From positions 1-16,505 of the forward strand of contig JAEWBS010000130.1 in NCBI GenBank assembly GCA_023391005.1: a stretch of DNA of 16,505 nt, written 5' to 3'. A model generated the notes under the pieces. The model saw only the letters and a list, made by a program, of their open reading frames with translations. It was not told the DNA's origin and made no database searches. Source of the DNA: Bacillota bacterium. Its GTDB lineage: Bacteria > Bacillota > Clostridia > Oscillospirales > Ruminococcaceae. Position numbers and translations under genes: made by a program. Positions 7,101 to 15,102 of the stretch are shown piece after piece; the first letter of the stretch is position 1; each line of letters begins with the position of its first letter.

Positions 7101-7689
7101 ACAGAATGTCGCGCAGACGCAGCAGGTTATCCTCCGCGAGCGCTAACCGGCGTTCAGCCTCGGTCTTGCGGTAGCGGTATTTTGAGATACCCGCCGCCTC
7201 TTCAAAAATCTCGCGCCGCTCCTTAGAACGCGCTGAGACAATTTCAGCGACGCGGCCCTGACCGATGATCGAATAGCCGTCCCGCCCGAGGCCGGTGTCC
7301 ATGAACAGCTCGTTGATATCTTTTAAACGCACCTGTGCGCCGTTGATACGGTATTCGCTGTCGCCCGTGCGGTAGAGTCTGCGGGTAATGATCACCTCAT
7401 CACAGTCGAGCCCTGCCATCGTGCGGTCAGTGTTGTCGATATTTAAGGTGACAGAGGCGACGCCCTGCGCCTTGCGCGCCTGCGTGCCGCCGAAGATCAC
7501 ATCCTCCATCTTACCGCCGCGCAGCGTGCGGGTCGACTGCTCGCCGAGCACCCAGCGCACCGCGTCGGCAATGTTGCTCTTGCCCGAGCCGTTCGGGCCG
7601 ATAACGGCGGTGATGCCGTCGTTAAATTCCAGCGTTGTGCGGTCGGCAAAGGACTTAAAGCCCTGTATGTCCAGTGATTTGAGTCGCAA
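4117..7689 (-). CDS. smc: Chromosome segregation protein SMC
   Basis: SMC is the ATPase of the condensin-like SMC-ScpAB complex that organises and separates the chromosome. The 1190-residue protein has the full five-part layout. It has an N-terminal head with Walker A GPNGSGKS (31-38), a coiled coil from about 170 to 505, and a hinge at about 515-670 that includes GGAMTGG (660-666). A return coiled coil runs to about 1030. The C-terminal head has the ABC signature LSGGEQ (1091-1096), Walker B FCLMDE (1115-1120), the D-loop ALDD and the ITHRRGTME switch region. The coils are rich in Ala, Glu, Gln and Arg. The start is TTG: only this frame gives the family's MRLKSLDIQGFKSF, and AAGGAAG lies 8 bases upstream. 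An ATG between them (7697-7695) is out of frame. scpA and scpB are not in the window. Confidence 0.97.
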   Translation of the reverse strand: MRLKSLDIQGFKSFADRTTLEFNDGITAVIGPNGSGKSNIADAVRWVLGEQSTRTLRGGKMEDVIFGGTQARKAQGVASVTLNIDNTDRTMAGLDCDEVIITRRLYRTGDSEYRINGAQVRLKDINELFMDTGLGRDGYSIIGQGRVAEIVSARSKERREIFEEAAGISKYRYRKTEAERRLALAEDNLLRLRDILSELDGRLAPLKQQSEKAQKFLELAGEKKQLEVSVWMHTLTQLGTRAAAIEDKLLLAQADFDAADSAVTECEQEFAEEMERGRALMVAIEAQRAEMNRYSELAASFESQKAVLQNDIGHHERSIKEIEAQIEQAGRSQSEVEAELETARQALLQRRQTLEALAAQKETLTRQLNELAEAQQRCAAELNALRTRRAGAFEAIESARLDSAAAATLLGESAERIAAIAQAQSAREQAVADAQNDKRECEQLLVEIDETLVSLDNEAKGYLLKQNSRKQKVAEFDAQLNDLRQKIGERRARARLLSDMDKNMEGFGQSIKYIMNQARAGAVKGLHGPVSSLITVDDAHTVAIETALGGAMQNIVADNEETGKRAIGLLQSAKAGRATFLPMTSVRGNRLDTSGVDAMYGFVGLACDLVRYDKQYDGVISSLLGRVVVAEDLDAAVTIAKKHGYRFRIVTLDGQVVNAGGAMTGGYTAKSAGILGRQGEIDRLNQQCETLEAQAKALAERRDAAAAELAAVEAELAAIAARRRTCEEDKVRCTAELSAAIARLRDAERQARETAAEREALTARIEEMKQKSGSAKTLTDTLSAELETLQNDIAAGSARSAELGARRDILLGEQNDNATQSALCARDIAAAQGDIARLTEQLGATCAQSGENTQKIAQLKAQIEEAHAQVAELVQKLEQGRAGAQQAQALIAQTMRERDESERRTASLRAREREESARRDGLYREVVRLGEQKNAVQTERDTLVAKLYDEYELTQSAAEEIAERIEDLAAANRQLSELRGKIKALGSVNVDAIEEYQEVATRHGELTRQLTDVERAKAELGKLITELTGQMCEIFTEKFEAINRNFGKTFRELFEGGSASLSLTDPADVLESGIEITVHPPGKLIKNLAALSGGEQAFVAIAIFFAILKVNPSPFCLMDEIEAALDDVNVSRFAAYLRTLTERTQFINITHRRGTMEEADVLYGVTMQEEGVSKLLMLNVSEIEKSFNIK

Positions 7690-7697
7690 AGCGGCAT

Positions 7698-7707
7698 CTT
7701 CCTTCCT
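7698..7707 (-). promoter_or_regulatory. Ribosome binding site that fixes the TTG start of smc
   Basis: On the minus strand AGGAAGGAAG ends 8 bases before the TTG at 7689-7687. It lies in the 42-base gap after the radical SAM gene. The nearby ATG directly after this site reads out of frame and would give an unrelated peptide. Confidence 0.6.
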
Positions 7708-7731
7708 GCAAATTTGTACCTTGGAATCTGC

Positions 7732-8736
7732 TTAAAAATTCGGCAAAAGTACCGGGCGCAGCGGAGGTGCTGTATCGGTTGGCACGACCCGTGCAATGTA
7801 ACCGCGCGCCGCCAGCGCCTTGAGATTACGCTTCTGCTGGCCGGTCATGCGTGAGATATCCTGCGGGCGCACACCGACGGTGATAGATCCCTGTGGTATG
7901 TCAGACAGCTGCTCCAGCAGCCGCGAGCACATCAATTCGCCCTCGCACAGCTCACGAAACGCGGGGTGGTACGGCCCCGCGACTAGCCTTTCTTCGAGTT
8001 CCCTAGAGGGATGCAGCCCTACGCGGATGATGCGGATGTCTGCCGCCTCAAACAGCTCCATCACACGCGCGGTGCGCCTAATGCCCTCTTCTAATGTCAA
8101 CGCGCTGTATGTTCCCGCCGCCCATTGATGCGCGAGCGCGGTGCCTTGCAGCACGAGCGCGGGATAGACGCGCACCGTGTCGGGGCGGCAGGCGATAAGC
8201 GCGTTGGCGGTATCAAAAGCGTCCTGCTCCGTTTCGCCGTAAAGCCCGATCATCATTTGCAGCCCTAATTCAAAGCCGAAGCAGCGAATGCGCGCCGAGG
8301 CGTCAATAACATCCCGCGCCGTGTGGCCCCGCGCGTTTTTTTGCAGCACCACGTCGTTCATCGACTGCGCGCCAAGCTCAATCGCGGTAACCGGGTAGGT
8401 CTTGAGCAGCGAGAGCATCTCCTCCCCCACCGCGTCGGGGCGGGTTGAAAGCCTGATGCCGTAAAGGCCCTTTCCAACAAATGCGCTGGCCGCATCCAGC
8501 AGCGCGCGCATATAAGCGCGATCGATCGCCGTGAAGCTGCCGCCGAAAAACGCAAGCTCAAGCTGCCTGTCGGGTTCTCTTTCGAGCGCGGATTGGCAGA
8601 GCGCCGCAACATCTTGCGGGGTCGGGGCTTTTTCATGCCCCGAAATGACCCGCTGATCACAGAAGCTGCACCGGTGCGGGCAGCCGATGTGCGGCACAAA
8701 TACCGCGAGGTTTCCGTGTTTTAATGGTCGGTTCAC
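7732..8736 (-). CDS. Elp3-like radical SAM protein without acetyltransferase domain
   Basis: This 334-residue protein has the radical SAM cluster motif CPHRCSFC (Cys19, Cys23, Cys26), expected to hold a 4Fe-4S cluster that cleaves S-adenosylmethionine. FFGGSFTAI (63-71) and IELGAQSMND follow, both typical of the Elp3/YhcC branch of the superfamily. Full Elp3 proteins carry a C-terminal GNAT acetyltransferase domain and modify wobble uridine in tRNA; this one ends before such a domain, and its last 90 residues look different. A gene of this type between rnc and smc recurs in Clostridia, from memory of related genomes. The GTG start overlaps the rnc stop by 4 bases (GTGA), so translation is likely coupled. 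The substrate is unknown; an RNA-modification role is a guess from the resemblance and from neighbours such as rnc and trmFO. Confidence 0.85.
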   Translation of the reverse strand: MNRPLKHGNLAVFVPHIGCPHRCSFCDQRVISGHEKAPTPQDVAALCQSALEREPDRQLELAFFGGSFTAIDRAYMRALLDAASAFVGKGLYGIRLSTRPDAVGEEMLSLLKTYPVTAIELGAQSMNDVVLQKNARGHTARDVIDASARIRCFGFELGLQMMIGLYGETEQDAFDTANALIACRPDTVRVYPALVLQGTALAHQWAAGTYSALTLEEGIRRTARVMELFEAADIRIIRVGLHPSRELEERLVAGPYHPAFRELCEGELMCSRLLEQLSDIPQGSITVGVRPQDISRMTGQQKRNLKALAARGYIARVVPTDTAPPLRPVLLPNF

Positions 8737-9410
8737 AGCTTAATGCCCATGAGCAAGAGCGCCTCGCGCGCCGCCTGCTGTTCGGCGATTTTTTTGCTTT
8801 TGCCCTCGCCGCAGCCGATGACGTTGGAATTGAGATGCACCTGCACCGAGAACCACTTGTCATGATCCGGCCCGCGCTCGTCCACAAGGATGTAGGAGAC
8901 CCGCTCCTCCGGGTTTTTCTGGATGATCTCCTGAAGCTGGGTCTTGTAGTCGTGCAGGTCGGTGCCCGCCGCATTCTCGACCGTGTCGGTAATAAACGGC
9001 AGCACAAAATCGCGGGCCGCAGTCATGCCGCCGTCGAGGTAGATAGCGGCGATCAGCGCCTCAAACGCGTCGGCCAGAATCGAGGGGCGGGTGCGCCCGC
9101 CGTTATGTTCCTCGCCGCGCCCGAGCATCAGGTAGTTGCCCAGCTCAATCTGCTGCGCAAACTGAGCCAGCGCCGCCTCGCAAACCAGCGACGCGCGTAT
9201 TTTGGTCAGCTCGCCCTCCGGCACCTTGCGGTGGCGGAAGATATAGTCGGCGACAATCAGCGACAGCACCGCGTCGCCCAAAAACTCCTGCCGCTCGTTG
9301 TTCGCCGCCGTCTGGCGGCTCTCATTGGCGTAGGAGGAGTGGGTCAGCGCGATCTTCAGATAGTTTAAATCCTTAAACTGGTACCCGATCACCTTTTGGA
9401 GCTGCTGCAT
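8733..9410 (-). CDS. rnc: Ribonuclease III
   Basis: RNase III cuts double-stranded RNA, including the 30S rRNA precursor. The 225-residue protein has the usual two domains. The catalytic domain (1-150) carries the signature NERQEFLGDAVL (38-49), with Glu42 and Asp46, and the second acidic pair Asp114 and Glu117 in ILADAFEALIAAIYLDGG. The double-stranded RNA-binding domain (about 154-225) begins DYKTQLQEIIQK and contains the GEGKSKKIAEQQAAREAL helix. The signature has Gln where many homologues have Leu. The start lies 10 bases after plsX; AAGGAG within the plsX 3' end and GGGA closer in may both serve as ribosome binding sites. The downstream radical SAM gene overlaps its stop. In many Firmicutes acpP lies between plsX and rnc; it is absent here. 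Confidence 0.97.
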   Translation of the reverse strand: MQQLQKVIGYQFKDLNYLKIALTHSSYANESRQTAANNERQEFLGDAVLSLIVADYIFRHRKVPEGELTKIRASLVCEAALAQFAQQIELGNYLMLGRGEEHNGGRTRPSILADAFEALIAAIYLDGGMTAARDFVLPFITDTVENAAGTDLHDYKTQLQEIIQKNPEERVSYILVDERGPDHDKWFSVQVHLNSNVIGCGEGKSKKIAEQQAAREALLLMGIKL

Positions 9411-9420
9411 TATTTAATCC

Positions 9421-10434
9421 CTACTCCTTTTCCTCACTTTTGAGCCGGGCAACGCCCCGCTCAATCTCTTGGCAGACGTCGCGCTCAACGCAGAATTTAG
9501 CCTGACGAATCGCGTTTTTAAACGCTTTGGCGTCCGAGCTGCCATGCGCCTTGAGCACCGGCCTTGACGCGCCCAAAATCGGCGCACCGCCATATTCTTT
9601 GTAATCCATCGACCGTTTAAACGCGCTAAGCTGCTTTGAAACAAGCAGCGCGCCAATTTTAGTGCCGATATTGGCCATAAAAACGCCCTTGAGCACGCCG
9701 CTAAAAAAGGCCGCGAAGCCCTCGGAAAGCTTTAAAATCACATTACCGGTAAAGCCGTCGCACACCGCGACGTCGCAGCCGCCATTAGGCAGCTCGCGCG
9801 CCTCGACATTGCCGATAAAGTTGAGCGCGTCGGCCGTTTTGAGCAGCGCGTAGGTCTGCCGTTGCAGCTCGGTGCCCTTATGTTCCTCGGTGCCGATGTT
9901 GACGATGCCGACACGCGGGGATTTGATGCCCACAATCTTTTCATAATAGGCGGTGCCCATGACCGCGAACTGGCAGAGCATTTCGGCGCGGCAGTCGTGG
10001 TTGGCGCCCGCGTCGACAAGCAGATAAAAGCGCCCCCCCGACATCGGAACCAGCGTGCCGATGGCAGGGCGCTTAACCCCCTTGGCGCGCTTGACGATGA
10101 AGGTTGCGCCCGCGAGCAGCGCGCCGGTCGAGCCCGCCGAGACGACGGCGTCGGCCTTGCCGTCGGCCACAAGCTTTAACGCGACGGCCATTGAGCAGTC
10201 GGCGTAGTCCTTCAAAATTCTGGTCGGCTCCTCGTCCACCGGAATGACGGTGGGCGCGTGAACGAAGGTGATACTTTCTAGCGAAATATTATTTTCTTTG
10301 GCGCAGGCGCGCAGCTTTTCTTCGTCGCCGGTTACGGTGACCGATACGCCTAATTCCGCCACGGCGGCGGCGGCGCCACGCAGCGGCTCAAGCGGCACAT
10401 GGTCGCCGCCAAAGCCGTCAATAACAATGTTCAT
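9421..10434 (-). CDS. plsX: Phosphate acyltransferase PlsX
   Basis: PlsX converts acyl-ACP to acyl-phosphate, the acyl donor that PlsY uses to start phospholipid synthesis. It is a peripheral membrane enzyme. The 337-residue protein fits the family length and shows the N-terminal IDGFGGDHVPLEPL (commonly MDAMGGDxAP), DAVVSAGSTGALLAGA, LLVDAGANHDCRAEML, VGIVNIGTEEHKGTEL and the VCDGFTGNVILKLSEG segment. C-terminal YGGAPILGASRPVLKAHGSS is also characteristic. The ATG has GGGAGGG about 7 bases upstream and trmFO ends 22 bases before. fapR, fabD, fabG and acpP, frequent plsX neighbours in Firmicutes, are not here, so its acyl-ACP supply must be encoded elsewhere. Confidence 0.96.
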   Translation of the reverse strand: MNIVIDGFGGDHVPLEPLRGAAAAVAELGVSVTVTGDEEKLRACAKENNISLESITFVHAPTVIPVDEEPTRILKDYADCSMAVALKLVADGKADAVVSAGSTGALLAGATFIVKRAKGVKRPAIGTLVPMSGGRFYLLVDAGANHDCRAEMLCQFAVMGTAYYEKIVGIKSPRVGIVNIGTEEHKGTELQRQTYALLKTADALNFIGNVEARELPNGGCDVAVCDGFTGNVILKLSEGFAAFFSGVLKGVFMANIGTKIGALLVSKQLSAFKRSMDYKEYGGAPILGASRPVLKAHGSSDAKAFKNAIRQAKFCVERDVCQEIERGVARLKSEEKE

Positions 10435-10456
10435 GCAAAGCCCTCCCGTTGTTCTA

Positions 10457-11767
10457 TTAAAATGTCATAGCTTCAAGCGACTGCATCGCACGTTGGGCCA
10501 AAGCAAGGTAGCGCGCCTGCTTGTCCCGGATTTTTTCGTCCTGCGGCGGCAGAATGCCCATATTACTGCCCATCGGCTGAAAATGCTTCACACTGACGTC
10601 GGTGATGTAAGAAAGCAGCGCGCCGAGCATGGTAACACGGGGCAGCGTGAGCGGCGCTTGACCGCTAAGCGCCCGCGCGAGCGAGATGCCCGCCCAGATG
10701 CCGCTGGCCGCCGATTCGATGTACCCCTCGACGCCGGTGATCTGGCCCGCGAATCGAATGCGCGGCTCAGATTTTAACCGAAGCTGTTCATCGAGCAAAC
10801 GGGGCGAATCGATAAACGTGTTGCGATGCATGACGCCGTAGCGCGCAAACACCGCGTTTTCCAGCCCCGGAATTAATGAAAATACCCGCTTTTGCTCACC
10901 AAATTTTAAATTGGTCTGAAAGCCGACGAGGTTATAAAGCGTGCCCGCGCGGTTCTCGGCCCGAAGCTGCACCACCGCCCACGGGCGGCGGCCGGTCGCG
11001 GGGTCGGTCAGGCCGACCGGCTTCATCGGGCCATAGCGGATGGCGTCTTTACCGCGCGCGGCCAGCACCTCGATGGGCATGCAGCCCTCGTAGACGGTCA
11101 GGTTTTCAAAGCTATGCAACTCGGCGCGTTCGGCGGTGGTCAGCGCGTTTAAAAACAGCTCGTACTGCTCTTTGTTCATCGGGCAGTTGATATAATCGTC
11201 CTCGCCGCGCCCGTAGCGCGCGGCAAAAAACGCCTTGGTCCTATCAATGGAGGAAAACTCGACGATGGGTGCTGCCGCGTCGTAGAAGCTCAGGCGCTCG
11301 GCACCGGTTTTTTCGGCGATGGCATCGCTGAAGGCCTCGCTGGTCAGCGGCCCTGTCGCGACGATGACCTCGCCCGTCTCAGGAAGGCTTGCCACTTCCC
11401 CCGTCACAACGGTGATCAGCGGGTGGGCGCGAATCTTTTCGGTGACAAGCGCCGCGAAGACATCGCGGTCCACCGCCAGCGCACCGCCGGCAGGCACCGC
11501 GCATTGATCGGCGCAGTCTAAAAGCAGCGAGCCCATGTGGCGCATTTCGGCCTTGAGCAGCCCGGCGGCCGATTCAAGCCGCGCGGCTTTGAGCGAGTTG
11601 GAGCAGACCAACTCGGCAAAATCGGCGTTTTTATGCGCGGGAGAAAACCGCTGCGGCTTCATCTCGTAAAGCGTCACCGCGACGCCGCGCTGTGCGAGCG
11701 CCCATGCGGCCTCGCAGCCCGCTAACCCCGCGCCGATAATCGAGACCGGGCTTAAAACGGGGCTCAT
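10457..11767 (-). CDS. trmFO: Folate-dependent tRNA (uracil-54-C5)-methyltransferase TrmFO
   Basis: TrmFO uses methylenetetrahydrofolate and FAD to make ribothymidine at position 54 of the tRNA T-loop. The 436-residue product has the FAD-binding motif IIGAGLAGCEAAW (10-22), the two conserved cysteines in ELVCSNSLK (Cys55) and YEGCMPIE (Cys229), and the family segment GPMKPVGL. Later come LYNLVGFQTNLKFGEQKRVF and AGQITGVEGYIESAASG. The open frame extends 38 codons further upstream inside topA, but those residues are unlike the family. The ATG at 11767 overlaps the topA stop by 4 bases (ATGA) and yields the normal N-terminus. The dprA-topA-trmFO order is the same as in B. subtilis. There xerC, hslVU and codY follow; here plsX does. 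Confidence 0.97.
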   Translation of the reverse strand: MSPVLSPVSIIGAGLAGCEAAWALAQRGVAVTLYEMKPQRFSPAHKNADFAELVCSNSLKAARLESAAGLLKAEMRHMGSLLLDCADQCAVPAGGALAVDRDVFAALVTEKIRAHPLITVVTGEVASLPETGEVIVATGPLTSEAFSDAIAEKTGAERLSFYDAAAPIVEFSSIDRTKAFFAARYGRGEDDYINCPMNKEQYELFLNALTTAERAELHSFENLTVYEGCMPIEVLAARGKDAIRYGPMKPVGLTDPATGRRPWAVVQLRAENRAGTLYNLVGFQTNLKFGEQKRVFSLIPGLENAVFARYGVMHRNTFIDSPRLLDEQLRLKSEPRIRFAGQITGVEGYIESAASGIWAGISLARALSGQAPLTLPRVTMLGALLSYITDVSVKHFQPMGSNMGILPPQDEKIRDKQARYLALAQRAMQSLEAMTF

Positions 11768-13860
11768 TCGGCCTTCTCCGACTTGTCGGCGGCGCGGGTG
11801 TAACCGCAGTCTTCCTTGTGGCAAACAATGCCGCCATTGCGTCCCGCCTTTTTGAAAAGAAACGACCCGCACTTGGGGCATTTATCGGGCAGCGGCTTAT
11901 CCCAGGTCATAAAGTCGCAATTCGGGAAATTGGCGCAACCGTAGAAGCTGCGGCCTTTTTTAGACTTTTTCGTCAGCATCTCACCGCCGCATTTGGGGCA
12001 AAAGCCGCCGGTTTTTTGCACAATTTTCTTGGTATTCTTGCATTCGGGATAGCCCGGGCAGGCCAAAAACTTGCCAAAGCGCCCCGATTTGATGACCATC
12101 TTGCGTCCGCAGAGCTCGCAGACCTCTTCGGTCTCCTCGTCCGGCACCTTGACGCGGATGCCCTCCATCTGCTTTTCGGCGGTTTTGAGCGTCGTGTCAA
12201 AATCGTCGTAGAAGCTGCCGAGCGTTTTGACCCAGTCATCCGTGCCGCTCTCGACGCGGTCTAAATTCCCCTCCATACCGGCGGTGAATTTAACATCGAC
12301 AATGTGCTTAAACTGTTCGCGTAAAAGACCGGTGACCGTCTCGCCCAGCGGGGTCGGCGTCAGCGTTTTGGCGTTGCGCTCAACATAGCCGCGGTCGATA
12401 ATGGTCGAAATAGTCGGCGCGTAGGTCGACGGGCGGCCAATGCCGTTCTCTTCAAGCGCCTTGATCAGCGACGCCTCAGTATAGCGCGCGGGCGGCTGGG
12501 TGAAGTGCTGGTTCGCCTCGACCTTTTGCATGTTGAGCTGGTCGCCCTCAGCCAGCGGCGGCAACGCAGTGGATTTTTCGTCCGCTTCGTCGCGGCTCTC
12601 CTCGTACAGCACGGTGAAGCCGTCGAATTTGACCGCGTAGCCCGACGCCTTGAAGGTATAGGCGCCCGCGACGATGTCGACAGACATCGTATCAAGCATT
12701 GCGTTGGCCATCTGGCTGGCGATGAACCGCTCCCAGATGAGCTTATAGATCTTATACTGCTCGGCCGAGAGGCTCTTTTTCGCCTCCTCGGGCGTAATTT
12801 CAGGCATCGAGGGGCGGATGGCCTCGTGCGCGTCCTGCGCGTTGTTCTTGCTCTTATAAACGCGGCGGGTCGCGGGCAGATAGTCCTTGGAATAGTGGGA
12901 TTTAATATAATCCTCGGCGGCCTGCTGCGCCTCTTCGGAGATGCGCAGCGAGTCGGTTCTCATGTAGGTGATCAGACCGACCGCGCCGTGGCCCTCGACC
13001 TCAACGCCCTCATACAGCTCCTGCGCGACCTTCATGGTCCGGCGTGCCTGAAAGCCTAGCTTGCGCGAGGCCTCCTGCTGTAAGGTGGACGTAATAAACG
13101 GGGGTGCGGGCAGGCGGCGGCGCACGCTTTTTTTAACGCTCGTGACCTGCCACTGTGCGCCGTTGATGTCAGTGAGCACGGCGTTGGCCTCATCCTCGTT
13201 ATGCAGCTCGATCTTCTCGCCATTTTTGAGCGCCAGCCGAACGTCAAAGCCCTTTTTGGCCGAATGGGCCGAGAGCTTGGCGTCGACCGTCCAATATTCT
13301 TCGGCGACAAAGGCGCGTACCTGCTCCTCGCGGTCGACGATCAGGCGCACCGCCACCGACTGCACACGGCCCGCAGACAGGCCCCGGCGCACCTTTTTCC
13401 ACAAAAACGGCGACAGCTTATAGCCGACGATGCGGTCTAGGATGCGGCGCGCCTGCTGCGCGTCGACAAGGCTCTGGTTAATCTCGCGCGGGGCGGCCAT
13501 GCCGCTTTTGATGCCGGTTTTGGTGATCTCGTTAAAGGTAACGCGGTTTTTTTCATCAAGCGGCAGCCCGAGCATCTGCGCGAGGTGCCACGAAATCGCC
13601 TCGCCCTCGCGGTCGGGGTCGGTTGCGAGATAGACGGCGTCGGCCTTTTTCGCGGCAGTTTTTAGCTCCGACACGAGCGCCTCCTTGCCCTTTATCTCCT
13701 GATATTGCGGCATAAAACCGTTTTCGACATCGACGCCAAGCTTCGATTTGGGCAGGTCGCGGACATGCCCCATCGAGGCAATGACCGAATAGTCCTTGCC
13801 CAGATATTTTTGAATCGTTTTAGCCTTGGCGGGCGACTCGACGATGACCAGATTAGACAT
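11764..13860 (-). CDS. topA: DNA topoisomerase I (type IA)
   Basis: TopA relaxes negative supercoils by passing one strand through a transient single-strand break. The 698-residue protein starts with the Toprim domain: LVIVESPAKAKTIQKYLG at the N-terminus and the acidic ATDPDREGEAISWHL cluster near residue 80. The active-site Tyr299 is in ITYMRTDSLR, and GRPSTYAPTISTIIDRGYV marks the core. The last 120 residues hold three four-cysteine zinc ribbons (starting CELCG, CPKCGGEM and CPKCGSF) and a basic tail. An alternative GTG start lies four codons earlier at 13872; I prefer ATG 13860 because AGGTGA is 8 bases upstream and overlaps that GTG. dprA ends 39 bases before, and trmFO overlaps its stop. 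Confidence 0.97.
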   Translation of the reverse strand: MSNLVIVESPAKAKTIQKYLGKDYSVIASMGHVRDLPKSKLGVDVENGFMPQYQEIKGKEALVSELKTAAKKADAVYLATDPDREGEAISWHLAQMLGLPLDEKNRVTFNEITKTGIKSGMAAPREINQSLVDAQQARRILDRIVGYKLSPFLWKKVRRGLSAGRVQSVAVRLIVDREEQVRAFVAEEYWTVDAKLSAHSAKKGFDVRLALKNGEKIELHNEDEANAVLTDINGAQWQVTSVKKSVRRRLPAPPFITSTLQQEASRKLGFQARRTMKVAQELYEGVEVEGHGAVGLITYMRTDSLRISEEAQQAAEDYIKSHYSKDYLPATRRVYKSKNNAQDAHEAIRPSMPEITPEEAKKSLSAEQYKIYKLIWERFIASQMANAMLDTMSVDIVAGAYTFKASGYAVKFDGFTVLYEESRDEADEKSTALPPLAEGDQLNMQKVEANQHFTQPPARYTEASLIKALEENGIGRPSTYAPTISTIIDRGYVERNAKTLTPTPLGETVTGLLREQFKHIVDVKFTAGMEGNLDRVESGTDDWVKTLGSFYDDFDTTLKTAEKQMEGIRVKVPDEETEEVCELCGRKMVIKSGRFGKFLACPGYPECKNTKKIVQKTGGFCPKCGGEMLTKKSKKGRSFYGCANFPNCDFMTWDKPLPDKCPKCGSFLFKKAGRNGGIVCHKEDCGYTRAADKSEKAE

Positions 13861-13899
13861 ATATTCGTTCACCTATTTCGTCTTTCAAAGAATTTTACT

Positions 13900-15102
13900 T
13901 TATGATATGCAGCGCGCCACCATTCGTCCCGGCATCATTTTGATGAGCCCGAACAGCTCTAAGCCGGTGAGCAGCGTTAAGAGCGTCCCTGCCGGGAGAT
14001 CCGTCGCCTCGCAAAGCGTTTCAATCGCCGCGGGGCCGTTTTGCAGGCCGTTCATCACCGCAAGCTGCTGCGCGGTCAGATAATCGGGCAGCTCAGACTG
14101 CTTGGCCTCGTCCTTTTTTTCAGCACAGCGGAGTGTTTTGGGAGGCTTAGGCTGCGGTGCACTGTCTGAAAACAGCGAGGTTTGCCGCGCGGGCGGCGGG
14201 GTCAGCGGATAGCCGTATATCGGCACATAGCGCAGCAGAATATCGGCGGCGCAAAGCGCCGGCTCGGCCCCCTGCGAAAGCAGATAATTGCCCCCTTCGG
14301 ACAGCGGCGAAAAAATGCTGCCCGGCACCGCGAAAAGGTCACGGTTTTGGGTCAACGCGTGCCCAGCTGTGAGCATGGTACCGCTTTTGCGCTTGCTTTG
14401 GACAATAATGGTCGCCATCGACGCGCCCGAGATCAGGCGGTTTCTCAGCGAAAAATGTCTGGCGAAGGGCGGCGTTTCCAGCGGATATTCGGTGAGCACC
14501 AGCCCGTTTTGGGGCTGCTCAACGAGGCCGCGCAGCGCGTGGTTGCGTTTGGGATAATCGATATCGAGCCCCGCCGCGATAAACGCGATGGTTTTGCCGC
14601 CAGCCTCAAGCGCCGCGCGGTGGCAAGCGGCGTCGATGCCGTGCGCCATGCCGCTAACCACCACACCGCCGAGCGACGCGATATCTGCGCTTAGTTTTTT
14701 CGCGGCGGCTATGCCGTATTCATCGGGCGCGCGGGTTCCGACCATAGAAATCAGATAATGCTGGCATAACAGCGAAAGATCGCCACGCGCATATAAAATC
14801 AACGGCATCGAATGAATATGCCGAAATCCCTCGGGGTATTCGGGGGAGTCGGGGGTCAGCACGGCTGCCCCGAATGCCTCGGTGGCTGATAAGATCCGCT
14901 CCGCCTCGATAAAGGACGGCGACAGCAGCGCGGATTTTTCGGCATCGGTAAAAAAATGATCGGAAGCAACGCGCGATTTTGAAAGGGACAGCAGCTCCTG
15001 TACCGGACCGTAGCGGGTCAATACCTCATGCGCGCGAGTGGTCCCCACGCCAAAAATTTGCTGCATCCACAGCCATTCCCGCGCGTGATGCGCATAGGTC
15101 AT
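13900..15102 (-). CDS. dprA: DNA-processing protein DprA
   Basis: DprA binds incoming single-stranded DNA during natural transformation and loads RecA; it is also widespread in species not known to be transformable. From ATG 15102 it is 400 residues. It has an N-terminal helical region with a helix-hairpin-helix-like IFGVGTTRAHEVLTRYG, and a Rossmann-type domain with VGTRAPDEYG (121-130), SGMAHGIDAACHRAAL, RNRLISGAS (221-229) and FAVPGSIFSPLSEGGNYL. A charged, Pro-rich linker (about 300-338) leads to a C-terminal winged-helix-like domain (340-400). Some core motif positions differ from the textbook form: FSLRNR for FPxRNR and VQSKRKSGT for VEAxxxSGS. The frame runs 16 codons further upstream, but the ATG overlaps the methyltransferase stop by 4 bases and has AAAGGAG 10 bases upstream. 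Confidence 0.94.
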   Translation of the reverse strand: MTYAHHAREWLWMQQIFGVGTTRAHEVLTRYGPVQELLSLSKSRVASDHFFTDAEKSALLSPSFIEAERILSATEAFGAAVLTPDSPEYPEGFRHIHSMPLILYARGDLSLLCQHYLISMVGTRAPDEYGIAAAKKLSADIASLGGVVVSGMAHGIDAACHRAALEAGGKTIAFIAAGLDIDYPKRNHALRGLVEQPQNGLVLTEYPLETPPFARHFSLRNRLISGASMATIIVQSKRKSGTMLTAGHALTQNRDLFAVPGSIFSPLSEGGNYLLSQGAEPALCAADILLRYVPIYGYPLTPPPARQTSLFSDSAPQPKPPKTLRCAEKKDEAKQSELPDYLTAQQLAVMNGLQNGPAAIETLCEATDLPAGTLLTLLTGLELFGLIKMMPGRMVARCIS

